In this document: positions 16,643 to 24,530 of the stretch, in pieces | Position numbering within the stretch: position 1 is the first letter of the stretch | Layout: the number at the start of each line of letters is the position of its first letter | Assembly (NCBI GenBank): GCA_005502925.1 | Contig: SCPD01000002.1 | Coordinates: 682,001-746,000, forward strand | Origin: Rhizobiales bacterium Y(2018) | GTDB taxonomy: Bacteria > Pseudomonadota > Alphaproteobacteria > Rhizobiales > Aestuariivirgaceae | Reading direction: 5' to 3' | Length of the DNA: 64,000 nucleotides | Notes under the pieces: model-generated | What the model was told of the DNA's origin: nothing | What the model saw: the letters and a program-made list of their open reading frames with translations, nothing else | Databases searched by the model: none | Made by a program: the position numbers and the translations under genes

Positions 16643-16921
16643 ATGAGAGATTATGCCCTGAACCGCGCGATTTTCGAGGATCGGATCGGCAACCGGTCGC
16701 TGTTCTCCAGGCTTTTCCACAACTGGAAGGCGCGCAAGGAAGTGACCCAGCTCGCCGAATTCGACGACTTCCTGCTGGCCGATATCGGCGTCAGCCGCGA
16801 CGACCTGGAATGGGCGGCGAAGCTGCCGATAACCACCGACCCGACCCGGGCCCTGGAAGACCGCGCCGTGCTGCGCGACCGCCACCAGCCCCGCAACCGT
16901 CCTGGCTGGGGCGCCTATTAA
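16643..16921 (+). CDS. DUF1127 small protein
   Basis: A 92-residue basic protein. The central part, FHNWKARKEVTQLAEFDDFL followed by LADIGVSRDDLEWA (about residues 25-58), is the DUF1127 (YjiS-like) motif: an arginine-rich helix, then L-x-D-I-G-I/V-x-R-x-D. Small DUF1127 proteins in alphaproteobacteria have been linked to RNA metabolism, phosphate and carbon uptake and stress adaptation. The 35-residue C-terminal extension is proline- and arginine-rich. GGAGG precedes the ATG by 8 bases. The gene is divergent from the LysR gene and ends in a REP-type palindrome plus a strong terminator. Confidence 0.88.
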   Translation: MRDYALNRAIFEDRIGNRSLFSRLFHNWKARKEVTQLAEFDDFLLADIGVSRDDLEWAAKLPITTDPTRALEDRAVLRDRHQPRNRPGWGAY

Positions 16922-16966
16922 GCATCGGTCCGAAAAGTGCGAAGCGGTTTTCGGATAAACCGATGC
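16922..16966. repeat. Rhizobiales-type intergenic palindrome, GCATCGGT variant
   Basis: The outer arms are GCATCGGT (16922-16929) and ACCGATGC (16959-16966), and the core AAAAGTGCGAAGCGGTTTTC is identical to that of the element at 13966. The outer arms differ in sequence but remain complementary, which indicates that the hairpin is conserved rather than the primary sequence. It starts at the first base after the DUF1127 stop and precedes the terminator at 17002. Confidence 0.85.
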
Positions 16967-17001
16967 GCAACATAAAGGACAAACCCCGACTCCCCTGACT
17001 G

Positions 17002-17036
17002 GCAGGCGGTTCCCACCCCTGGGCCGCCTGCTTTTT
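17002..17036 (+). terminator. Rho-independent terminator after DUF1127
   Basis: GCAGGCGG (17002-17009) pairs with CCGCCTGC (17024-17031) and is followed directly by TTTTT (17032-17036). Flanking CCCC and GGGG blocks could extend the stem. It lies 80 bases after the DUF1127 stop and 8 bases before the end of the convergent protease-nuclease gene. Confidence 0.85.
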
Positions 17037-17044
17037 GGGGTTCG

Positions 17045-19189
17045 TCAGCCGCGCCGCATGTGTCGGGAAGACGGTGGCCGGCGGATAATTTCGTTCGCCG
17101 CCAACGACTCGTTGGCTTCGACCCGTCCGTACATGTCGGCGCGCATCACGTTTTTCGGAATCCTGATGAAGTCGGCCAACGCCTGGATGTCTTTGAGCGG
17201 TTTCAGTTCCTCGACCCATTCTGAATCGACCTTGAACTCCCAGTCGACCGATTTCAGGTTCTGCTTCAGGACAAAGCCATAGGCCTCGAGCCCTTGGGCC
17301 CCGTCGGCAATGACGATCTTCCAGAACTGCGATGGAATTTGCACGATCAGTTCATCGCCGTTCTCGTCCTTGCCTTTGAAAGGCCTGTCCTTCTCATCGT
17401 CGAAGACCGGCCCGGCGAAGATCACGACCCTTTCGCCTTTGGCCTGTTTGAGAATCATGTTCTCCAGACGGCCCCAGTCGCCTCCCAGCTTGGATTGGTT
17501 GAAGGCCGCCACCTGAGGAGAGCAGTTGGTGACATGATAGCTGTCGCCATTGGCGCGGCGCACTTGCGCATAGGTTTTGCCCCACACGACATCGTCACGG
17601 CGAACGACGTGCCCTTTGTCGAAGGATTTGCGGTCATTCTTGAAGAAGGCGTCCGGCAACTGATGAGCGGCGTCGATGCGCTCTTCGGGGACCCATTTTT
17701 CGATGTCGCCTTCGGCCAGCCCTCCCAGCGCCTTGCGTGAATAGGTCTTGGACGGATCGGGGCGCCGCGCCTTCTCCGTGGCGTCGACATTGCAGGCCGT
17801 GAACATCGCCAGCCGCCGCGCCTTGTGCATGACAATCGAGAAGTGCTCATAGGGGATCGCCGTTCCGCCGCTCGACATTTTCGCCGCCAGCGACGTCTTG
17901 GTCACCCTCGGCAACGCAATGGCCTCGCTGAGAAAATTCTTGTCGTAGCCCTTCCGGTTTTCATATTTCGAATCGATCACCGGCGCCTTGTAGGCTTCGG
18001 TGGCAGCGATCATGTCGCCGCCGTCCGCCGCCTTCGTCGCCGGCATTGGCGGCGCGCTTGAGCCGACATGTTCGATCTCGGCGGCATAACCGATCGGCAG
18101 ATCGATGCGGGTGCCCTGAGCCATCGCTGTGACACGGAGCCTGGAGATACTGGAAGTCCCGGACTCGGCCGTCCGCGGAGCATCGGGAGGGATAGGGACC
18201 GGCGATGGTGGCGACGGTGCTTTTTCTCCGTTGGCGGTCGCCATGAACTCGTCCAGCAACGGGCTTGCCGGAGCGTTGCCGAGCGCCGCCACGATCTGGC
18301 TGGCGCGCACGCCGCGATTGCCGATCCAGTCGATCTCGCCATCGTCGGTCGAATTGTCGGCGACGGTGCCGGCCTTGGTCAGCCATTGCCCCTTGGCGTT
18401 CTTCCGGGGAACGCCGGCGCTATGCAGTCCGACCACTTGCCATGTGTCGTTGAAGAGCGGCGCCCCCGAAGATCCTTGCGCCGTGTCCGAGTGGTAGACG
18501 AGAAAATTATCCTCCTTCTTCAGCAGCTTGTTCTCGCGCAACGCGACTTGCTTCGGCAACCCCGACGGATGCTGGATGATGGAGATGAATTCGCCCTCGT
18601 TGATTTTACCATGATTTGGATTGAGGCGCAGATATCGATAGGTCACGAGCCCCGCATCGCCCTGATCGCCGTCCGGGCTCTGATCCACCGCGACGATGGC
18701 GAAGTCGAGCTCCTCATTGGCGAAGAAGTAGATGTCGGGACGCGTCCTGAATGAGGGGCCGCGCCGCTCTATGCCCTCGATATCGAGCACATAGTCGAAC
18801 TGCGCGAGCGCAAGCGCCGCCTCCCCGGCATGGGGAAAGACATGATGATTGGTCAGCAGGAGCGAGGGCGACACCATGAAGCCGCTGGCGGCGCCGATCT
18901 GCCGCTCGGCCTCGTCGCGCAGAATGACCCGGCATACCGACTTTGCCGCGAAAAGACCGCGCTCGAAGAAATTGAGATCGACGAGGTCATTGTCGCCCAA
19001 TATCCGCTCCTTCTCGGACTTGGACGGTCGTAGGACCGTTTCGGTGAGCGCCCGCCGCCGCAGCTCGAGCTTGGCGGGCGAGTTCAGGTCGCGCGGCTTT
19101 ACGAATTCCCGGCCGCGCAGGCCGGGCAGGCTCGCAGCCATTTCCTGCGTGGTGCGATCGACGATTTGTCTGAGATCACGGACTTTCAT
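17045..19189 (-). CDS. Trypsin-like serine protease fused to a NUC1 DNA/RNA non-specific endonuclease
   Basis: The 714 residues fall into four parts. Residues 1-85 are an unassigned charged helical region. Residues 85-300 are a trypsin/V8-like protease with an apparently complete triad: His116 in LLTNHHVFP, Asp162 in NEELDFAIVAVD and Ser241 in TAQGSSGAPLF. Residues 300-400 form a Pro-rich linker. Residues 400-690 are a NUC1 (ββα-metal) nuclease with FDKGHVVRRDD (general base His527, the DRGH-motif equivalent), metal ligand Asn564 in AFNQSKLGG, and RLE Glu576. No signal peptide is seen, so the protein is likely cytoplasmic. Protease and nuclease effectors are common in bacterial conflict and abortive-infection proteins. 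A self-cleaving activation model is inference. The gene stands alone on its strand with no obvious immunity gene. Confidence 0.88.
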   Translation of the reverse strand: MKVRDLRQIVDRTTQEMAASLPGLRGREFVKPRDLNSPAKLELRRRALTETVLRPSKSEKERILGDNDLVDLNFFERGLFAAKSVCRVILRDEAERQIGAASGFMVSPSLLLTNHHVFPHAGEAALALAQFDYVLDIEGIERRGPSFRTRPDIYFFANEELDFAIVAVDQSPDGDQGDAGLVTYRYLRLNPNHGKINEGEFISIIQHPSGLPKQVALRENKLLKKEDNFLVYHSDTAQGSSGAPLFNDTWQVVGLHSAGVPRKNAKGQWLTKAGTVADNSTDDGEIDWIGNRGVRASQIVAALGNAPASPLLDEFMATANGEKAPSPPSPVPIPPDAPRTAESGTSSISRLRVTAMAQGTRIDLPIGYAAEIEHVGSSAPPMPATKAADGGDMIAATEAYKAPVIDSKYENRKGYDKNFLSEAIALPRVTKTSLAAKMSSGGTAIPYEHFSIVMHKARRLAMFTACNVDATEKARRPDPSKTYSRKALGGLAEGDIEKWVPEERIDAAHQLPDAFFKNDRKSFDKGHVVRRDDVVWGKTYAQVRRANGDSYHVTNCSPQVAAFNQSKLGGDWGRLENMILKQAKGERVVIFAGPVFDDEKDRPFKGKDENGDELIVQIPSQFWKIVIADGAQGLEAYGFVLKQNLKSVDWEFKVDSEWVEELKPLKDIQALADFIRIPKNVMRADMYGRVEANESLAANEIIRRPPSSRHMRRG

Positions 19190-19467
19190 CTGTTTCGCTT
19201 TCGCAAATGGAGTTGTGTGGGGCCCCCGAAAGACGGAATGGAATGACAGAATTCGAGAGGCGCTCGGGGCAGTGGCGGCTAGGCACGCTCATCGATGGTA
19301 CGATCCAGTAAGGGATCGACCTTACACTGCCCTCACGTCAATGTTATCACGGTCCTCGCCGTGAGTCAGCGTCTTTTTCAGTGTCTGAGCTGAAACGTCC
19401 GAGAATGAGGGGACGCCGGATCGGTCCTGAGACGGTATCCGGCACCCCCTGATGCTTCGATCCGGCG

Positions 19468-20487
19468 TTAGCGCCGCTTGGTCATCCGGTCGACGGAATT
19501 GAGCAGATCATCGGCGGCATTGCCGCTGGACGTGCCGCCGCCCAATACGTCGTCGAGCCGCTTGCGGCTGCGCTGGGTGATATCCTGATTGTACCCGCCG
19601 CCGCCGGCTCCACCTCCACCCTGGCCGCCGCCCATCATCTCGCGCAGCAGGTCTTCGATACTGACACCGCCGGGTCCGCCTTGGCCGCCGGCTTGCGGCC
19701 GTGGCGCTCCGCCGGCTTGGCCGCCACCGGCCCCGCCGCCCAAAATATCGCCGAGAATGTCACCGAGGCCGCCACCGCCTTGGCCACCCCGGGGGGCCGC
19801 CTGGCCCTGCTTACCCTGGCCGGCGCCGCCGCCCAGTATGTCGCCGAGGATGTCACCCAGCCCGCCGCCGCCCTGGCCACCGGCTGATCCGCCGCGTGGT
19901 GCGGCTTGGCCCTGACCGGCGCCGCCGCCCAGTATGTCGCCGAGAATGTCACCAAGCCCGCCACCGCCCTGGCTGCCCGCTGATCCACCGCGTGGTGCGG
20001 CTTGGCCCTGGCCGGCGCCGCCGCCGAGAATTTCACCGAGAATGTCGCCCAGTCCGCCGCCGCCCTGACCGCCAGGTGCCGGCGTGTTGGCCGAAGCGGT
20101 TTTGCTGCCGCCGAACATGCCCTTGGCGAGCTGGCCCATGATGATGGCGGCGATGACCGGCAGCATCTTCTTGAGCACGGTGGATGAGATGCCCGACAGG
20201 TCGGCCGCCTGATTGGCGACGCCGCGGCTCACATCCTTCGAGCCGAAGACATGGCCCAATATGGCATTGCCGTCATCGGCGATCTGGTCATAGCCGAGCG
20301 CCGAGGTGTTGTCGGCATATTGGCTGTGATTGCCCGCCTGCAGCGCCTTCAGGAGATTGGCGAGCCCGTCATCCGACTGGTTGTTGCGCCGGATGCCGGC
20401 GGCGACGACGGGCGCCAGTTGCTCGAAGGCGGCGCGCGACTGTGCTTCGTTGAGGCCGAATTGACGGCCGATTTCCGCGATATCCAT
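19468..20487 (-). CDS. DUF937 protein with glycine-rich tandem repeats
   Basis: A 339-residue protein. Residues 1-145 are a DUF937 (YidB-like) helical domain: MDIAEIGRQFGLNEAQSRAA, then SQYADNTSALGYDQIADDG, VANQAADLSGISSTVLKKML and IAAIIMGQLAKGM. The rest consists of about four near-perfect 32-residue repeats of the type GGGGLGDILGDILGGGAGQG plus a short QAAPRGGSAG linker, then a final divergent unit and a basic tail ending in MTKRR. ATG 20487 was chosen because DUF937 homology begins there and AGAGG precedes it by 8 bases; the longer open frame runs into the neighbouring gene. It lies 22 bases after a second DUF937 gene, so they form an operon. Function unknown. Confidence 0.85.
   Translation of the reverse strand: MDIAEIGRQFGLNEAQSRAAFEQLAPVVAAGIRRNNQSDDGLANLLKALQAGNHSQYADNTSALGYDQIADDGNAILGHVFGSKDVSRGVANQAADLSGISSTVLKKMLPVIAAIIMGQLAKGMFGGSKTASANTPAPGGQGGGGLGDILGEILGGGAGQGQAAPRGGSAGSQGGGGLGDILGDILGGGAGQGQAAPRGGSAGGQGGGGLGDILGDILGGGAGQGKQGQAAPRGGQGGGGLGDILGDILGGGAGGGQAGGAPRPQAGGQGGPGGVSIEDLLREMMGGGQGGGGAGGGGYNQDITQRSRKRLDDVLGGGTSSGNAADDLLNSVDRMTKRR
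19700..20080. repeat. Coding minisatellite, 93-96 bp units
   Basis: Four copies of a GC-rich unit carry the word GCCGCCGCCCAGTATGTCGC or close variants, starting near 19732, 19825, 19921 and 20017, that is at 93, 96 and 96 bases. All changes are multiples of three, so the frame of the DUF937 gene is kept. The units encode GLGDILGDILGGG followed by a Q/A/P/R-rich linker. Copy-number variation by slippage or recombination would change protein length without breaking the frame. Confidence 0.85.
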
Positions 20488-20509
20488 GATCTGCCTCTTT
20501 CTGCTCTGG

Positions 20510-21187
20510 TTAACGCCGAAGGTTGCCGAGAATCTCGCCGAAGATCTGATCGAGCGAGAACGTGCCGCTGCGCTTCTTGCGCGTCGTTCGCTTGCGCGGC
20601 GTGGATTTGCGCGTGGTGCCGAAAATGCTGGTGGTGCGCCGGCGCCGCCGCTTCGGCGCCAGTTGCCGCGTGGCACCCTGTACCGCGCCTTTGACCACCG
20701 CTTCGATGATGGTCGAGAGAATTCCGCCGTGCTCGTCGCCATTGCCCGCCGCGCGCTGCTCGCCCACGAGCCCCTGCCTCTGCGGCTGCGCATACTGGCG
20801 CGCCAGAACGGCGAGAACGGCGCTCGCCGCGATGGCCGCGAGCTTGTTCATGGCGGCATCCTTGGGCGCGATGGCGAGCGCCTTGCGCGCCGTCGTGGCC
20901 GAGCCATAGATATCGGCGAGCACCGCCTCGCCGTCCGCGACGAGCTCGGGATCATCCATAAAATTGGACTCATCGAGAAAGGCGTCGCCATCGCCGTCCT
21001 CGAGCAGATCGAGAAGCTTCTCCAGGGCGTCCGGGTCCTCGGCGCGCTTGTGCAATTGGCCGGCGATGGCGGCGCCCATGCGCCCGAGTGCGTCTTCCGC
21101 GAGTTTCGGATCGACCCCCGCGGCCTGTCCGGCATTGGCGAAGAACTGCCCATTCTGGGCCGAGCGCAATATGTCCATCAACCCCAT
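20510..21187 (-). CDS. DUF937-like protein with a histone-like basic C-terminal tail
   Basis: A 225-residue protein. The N-terminal half has NAGQAAGVDPKLAEDALGRM and IAGQLHKRAEDPDALEKLL, resembling DUF937, then an Asp/Glu-rich DGDGDAFLDESNFMDDPELV stretch. The segment around residue 120 (AAIASAVLAVLARQYA) is hydrophobic and helical. The last 50 residues contain RRRRRTTSIFG and RKSTPRKRTTRKKR, an S/T/K/R/P-rich tail like those of histone H1-like nucleic-acid-binding proteins. It ends with FSLDQIFGEILGNLRR, an amphipathic peptide that recalls the LGDILGDIL repeats of its neighbour. It is the first gene of a two-gene unit with the repeat protein. Function unknown. Confidence 0.7.
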   Translation of the reverse strand: MGLMDILRSAQNGQFFANAGQAAGVDPKLAEDALGRMGAAIAGQLHKRAEDPDALEKLLDLLEDGDGDAFLDESNFMDDPELVADGEAVLADIYGSATTARKALAIAPKDAAMNKLAAIAASAVLAVLARQYAQPQRQGLVGEQRAAGNGDEHGGILSTIIEAVVKGAVQGATRQLAPKRRRRRTTSIFGTTRKSTPRKRTTRKKRSGTFSLDQIFGEILGNLRR

Positions 21188-21215
21188 TTCACCAACCCAA
21201 AGTCACAAACTCATG

Positions 21216-22562
21216 TCAGGCCTTCTGCTGCGCGACCTTGGCCACGATCCTATAGGCCCAGGCCACGGAGGCAACACCGAAGATGATCGACCCGATCGCC
21301 ACCCCGACCATCACGCCTTCGGGGCCGGCGATCTCAGCGCCATAGATCGCGAAGGGAATGGTGCCGATCGTCGCCTTGGCCCAGTTGAAGACGGTCGACG
21401 TATTGGGATGCCCCAGATTGTTGAAGGCGGCGCTGGCGACGAACTGCGCGCCAGCGAAAGCCCAGCTCGCCGCGATGAAGCTGCAGAAGAACAGTACGAG
21501 CTCATGGGTGCGGCCGCTGGCGCGGAACAGCTCGGCGATCTCGTGGCGGAAGACGAACAGAAGGACGGACGTGATGAGCGTATAGATGGTCGCGAAGATG
21601 AGCCCGTCGGTGAGCGTCCGGCGCACCCGGTCATGGAGACGCGCACCATAATTCTGGCCGATGATCGGACCGACCGAGCCCGACAGCGAGAAGATGATGC
21701 CGAAGGCGACGGGGATGACACGCCCGATGATCGCCGCCGCCGCCACCGCCTCGTTGCCGAACGGCGCCACCGCGCGCGTCACATAGGCATTGGCGAAGGG
21801 TGTGGCGAGTTGCGTCAGCATCGCCGGCACCGCGATCTCGGAGATCTCGCGCATATCGGCCCTGAGCCTGGCCAGGCTCGGCGGCGCGAAGAAATTATGG
21901 ACGCGATGGACGCTGTGAAGGCCGACGGCGAGTGAGCAGATATCGGCGATGACGCCGGCCAGGGCCGCGCCCTGGATGCCCCAGCCTAGCCAGAAGATGA
22001 AGATCGGATCGAGAATGGCGATGACGATGGCGACGACCAGGGTCACATACATCGCGCGCCTGGCATCGCCCAGGCCCCTGAGCGTGAAGGAGCAGGCGAC
22101 GCCGCCCGCCAGCACCACGAAGCCGGGAGACGCGATCCAGACGAACTGCTTGGCGAGATAGAGCGCCTCGCCTTCGGCGCCGAGGAGCCGCAAGAGCCAG
22201 TCGGCGCCGAAGGCGATGAGGCCCGAGAAGAACGCCGACAGGATGCATGAATACATGAAGCAGCTGGTGGCGAATTCGCGCGCCCGTTCCGGCCGCTTGG
22301 CGCCGAGATTGCGCGCCACCAGCACGGCGGCGGCGATGCCGGTGCCGATGCACAAGGACAGATTGGTGAAGACGACGGTGCCGGCATACCCGATCGCCGC
22401 GGTGATCTCGGTCTTGCCCAAGAGGCTCAGATAGAAGAGGTCGGCGAGATCGACCAGGAACATCGACATCAGGCCGAGCGCGCCGGTGAAGGTCATCACC
22501 ACCACATGCCGCATGGTCGAGCCCGTCACGAAGCGGGCTTCGCTTGTCGCTGCCGTGTTCAT
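21216..22562 (-). CDS. MATE-family efflux transporter
   Basis: A 448-residue, 12-helix membrane protein of the multidrug and toxic compound extrusion family. Visible hallmarks are MRHVVVMTFTGALGLMSMFL then LADLFYLSLLGKTEITAAIG (helices 1-2), AAVLVARNLGAKRPERAREF near residue 90, and PIIGQNYGARLHDRVRRTL near 275, the repeated GxxxGA(K/R) loops of the two halves. Such proteins export cationic compounds in exchange for Na+ or H+. The start ATG 22562 overlaps the HAD gene stop by 4 bases. The longer open frame upstream lies within the HAD gene and was rejected. Confidence 0.92.
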   Translation of the reverse strand: MNTAATSEARFVTGSTMRHVVVMTFTGALGLMSMFLVDLADLFYLSLLGKTEITAAIGYAGTVVFTNLSLCIGTGIAAAVLVARNLGAKRPERAREFATSCFMYSCILSAFFSGLIAFGADWLLRLLGAEGEALYLAKQFVWIASPGFVVLAGGVACSFTLRGLGDARRAMYVTLVVAIVIAILDPIFIFWLGWGIQGAALAGVIADICSLAVGLHSVHRVHNFFAPPSLARLRADMREISEIAVPAMLTQLATPFANAYVTRAVAPFGNEAVAAAAIIGRVIPVAFGIIFSLSGSVGPIIGQNYGARLHDRVRRTLTDGLIFATIYTLITSVLLFVFRHEIAELFRASGRTHELVLFFCSFIAASWAFAGAQFVASAAFNNLGHPNTSTVFNWAKATIGTIPFAIYGAEIAGPEGVMVGVAIGSIIFGVASVAWAYRIVAKVAQQKA

Positions 22563-23176
22563 GCCGACAGGAGACCCAGCGCGCGGGCCTCGCGCTCGAA
22601 GCCGGCGCGCCCGGTGAAGTGATGGGCGGTGAGGCCGGCGATCCGCGCCCCGTCGACATTGGATTTCTTGTCGTCGGTGAACCAGGCCTTGCTCGCGTCG
22701 ATGTCGAGACGCCGCATCAGCCGGCGATAGCTTTCGGGATCGGGCTTCTTGGTCATGAACTCGAAGGAGAAATAGCAATCGGCGCCGAAAATCTGCGCGG
22801 CTTCCGGAAACACCTCGGTGATACCCGCCTTCATCAACGGCCCGTTATTGGTGAAGAGCGCCACGCGCCGGTGCCGGGCGATCTCACGAACCAGTGCCAG
22901 CATATCGGGCCAGGGCTGAATGGCGGCACGGCGCGCCGCGATCCATTCGTCGCGGCTGATCGGATGGCCGAGGCGGCGGGCGAATTCGGCGAGATAGTCT
23001 TCCGCGCTCTGATAGGTGCCTGAATCAGCCGCATCCTCGAAGCCCGAATCCCACAGCGCGGCGCGGATATCGCGCGGCGTCTTATGGGAGATCCGGCCGA
23101 GCGCCCTGAGCCTTGCGCCGAGATCGTAGCGGCACAACACGTCGTCGAGGTCGAATATGGCGATATCGAAGGTCAT
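22559..23176 (-). CDS. HAD-superfamily hydrolase
   Basis: A 205-residue phosphatase-type protein with all four HAD motifs: IAIFDLDDVLCRY (nucleophile and acid Asp) near residue 5, ALFTNNGPL (Thr) near 110, KKPDPESY (Lys) near 145 and WFTDDKKSNVDGA (Asp pair) near 167. The helical cap inserted after motif I places it in subfamily IA, as in phosphoglycolate phosphatase and epoxide-hydrolase N-terminal-type proteins. It is translationally coupled to the MATE transporter (ATGA overlap). The substrate is unknown. Confidence 0.9.
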   Translation of the reverse strand: MTFDIAIFDLDDVLCRYDLGARLRALGRISHKTPRDIRAALWDSGFEDAADSGTYQSAEDYLAEFARRLGHPISRDEWIAARRAAIQPWPDMLALVREIARHRRVALFTNNGPLMKAGITEVFPEAAQIFGADCYFSFEFMTKKPDPESYRRLMRRLDIDASKAWFTDDKKSNVDGARIAGLTAHHFTGRAGFEREARALGLLSA

Positions 23177-23329
23177 CCTTGCGGCAATTCATCGAGTCTT
23201 CTGATTCTGGGCCGGGCTCCGCATGCTACACCGAGGCGAAGGTATTTTGACAGCGGCGCCTTGCGATTGACTTTTATCTGCATCACCTGCTTGTGTCTCC
23301 TGAACAATCTTGAGAGTGATGGCGACGTG

Positions 23330-24517
23330 ATGGATTTGGATCGGATCAGGGCCGATACGCCGGCGACGGCGCGGCGCGCTTATTTGCACAATGCCGGCGC
23401 GGCGCTGATGCCGCGCGCCGTGGTCGACGCGCTCAAGAACCATATCGATCTCGAGGCCGAGATCGGCGGCTATGCCGCCTTCCGTCAGGAGATCGGGCGT
23501 TGCGAGGCCGTTTATGGCTCGGTGGCGCGTCTCATCAACGCTAAACCCGAAGAGATCGCGCTGGTCGAGAACGCGACGGTCGCGTGGCAGATGGCTTTCT
23601 ATTCGCTGCAATTCGCACCGGGCGACCGCATCCTCACCGCCGAAGCCGAATATGCCGCGAACTATGTGGCATTCCTGCAAATGGCGAAGCGCACCGGCGT
23701 GGTGATCGATGTGGTGCCGAGCGATTCCACCGGCGAGCTCGATGTCACGGCGCTCGAGCGGATGATCGATGACCGCGTGAAGCTCATCGCCATCACCTGG
23801 GTCCCGACCAATGGCGGCCTCGCCAATCCGGCAGCGGTTGTGGGACGGATCGCCAAGGCGCATCGCATTCCCTATCTCCTCGATGCCTGCCAGGCGGTGG
23901 GCCAGATGGTTGTCGATGTCGAGGCGCTCAATGTCGACATGTTGTCGGCGACCGGGCGCAAATTTCTGCGCGGGCCCCGCGGTACCGGCTTTCTCTATGC
24001 GCGCAAAGGTTTTCTCGACCGCATGGAGCCGCCGGTGATCGATCATTATGCGGCGCCCTGGGTGGCACGTGACCGCTATGAGCTGCGCCCCGACGCACGC
24101 CGCTTCGAGAATTGGGAGAACAACTATGCCGCCCGCCTCGGCCTCGGCGCCGCTGTCGACTATGCGCTGGACATCGGCATGGAGCAGATCGCGGCGCGCT
24201 GCCTTGCACTCTCCGGACGGCTGCGCGCCGGTCTTGCCGCGACCGGCGGCGTGACGTTGCTCGATCTCGGCCGCACCCCGTCCGCAATCGTCAGCTTCAA
24301 TGTTGATGGCATCGAAGCGCGTGAGGTGGTCCGCCGGGCCTTGGCGGCAGGGATCGTCATTGGCGCCTCCGAACCCGAAAGCACCCGCATCGATTCCGAG
24401 AACCGCAACCTCGCCGACACGGTCCGTGCCTCGCCGCATTATTACAATAGCGAGGCGGAGGTCGACCGGCTGATTGACCTTTGCAGGGAAATGGTCTTGC
24501 ATTTTGTACGCAAATAG
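23330..24517 (+). CDS. Class V aminotransferase-fold PLP enzyme
   Basis: A 395-residue fold-type I PLP protein. It shows ALVENATVAWQMAFYSL near residue 75 (cofactor phosphate region), ITWVPTNGGLANPAAVVGRI near 154, PYLLDACQAVGQM near 183 (Asp and Gln that hold the pyridine ring) and LSATGRKFLRGPRGTGFLYA near 204, where the lysine of GRKF is the expected Schiff-base residue. The pattern matches the cysteine desulfurase/isopenicillin-N-epimerase-like group rather than IscS itself; no C-terminal catalytic-loop Cys is evident. ATG 23330 starts the conserved region; GTG 23327 is equally possible. Neighbours do not reveal the substrate. Confidence 0.85.
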   Translation: MDLDRIRADTPATARRAYLHNAGAALMPRAVVDALKNHIDLEAEIGGYAAFRQEIGRCEAVYGSVARLINAKPEEIALVENATVAWQMAFYSLQFAPGDRILTAEAEYAANYVAFLQMAKRTGVVIDVVPSDSTGELDVTALERMIDDRVKLIAITWVPTNGGLANPAAVVGRIAKAHRIPYLLDACQAVGQMVVDVEALNVDMLSATGRKFLRGPRGTGFLYARKGFLDRMEPPVIDHYAAPWVARDRYELRPDARRFENWENNYAARLGLGAAVDYALDIGMEQIAARCLALSGRLRAGLAATGGVTLLDLGRTPSAIVSFNVDGIEAREVVRRALAAGIVIGASEPESTRIDSENRNLADTVRASPHYYNSEAEVDRLIDLCREMVLHFVRK

Positions 24518-24523
24518 GTACAA
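24504..24523. promoter_or_regulatory. Probable YefM operator overlapping the upstream stop codon
   Basis: TTGTAC (24504-24509) and GTACAA (24518-24523) flank 8 bases. The YefM repressor of E. coli recognises palindromes with TGTACA cores, and these arms carry the TGTAC/GTACA halves. The TAG stop of the aminotransferase gene (24515-24517) lies between the arms, and the yefM ATG follows 7 bases after the right arm. The repressor would therefore cover the region just before its own gene. Binding is inferred. Confidence 0.6.
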
Positions 24524-24530
24524 TGCGCAT

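Noticed and set aside
19190-19467. Searched for an immunity gene or RNA next to the protease-nuclease
   Set aside because: No open frame with plausible composition, tRNA-like fold or strong terminator was found in these 278 bases.
19700-20080. Possible CRISPR-like array
   Set aside because: The units are 93-96 bases, contiguous, in frame and encode a glycine-rich protein repeat; there are no unique spacers and no cas genes.
20488-20793. N-terminal extension of the repeat-containing DUF937 protein
   Set aside because: These codons overlap the second DUF937 gene out of frame; DUF937 homology and a Shine-Dalgarno sequence place the start at 20487.
22563-22778. N-terminal extension of the MATE transporter
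   Set aside because: The extra 72 codons lie inside the HAD gene and are Arg-rich and non-hydrophobic; the transporter homology begins at ATG 22562.
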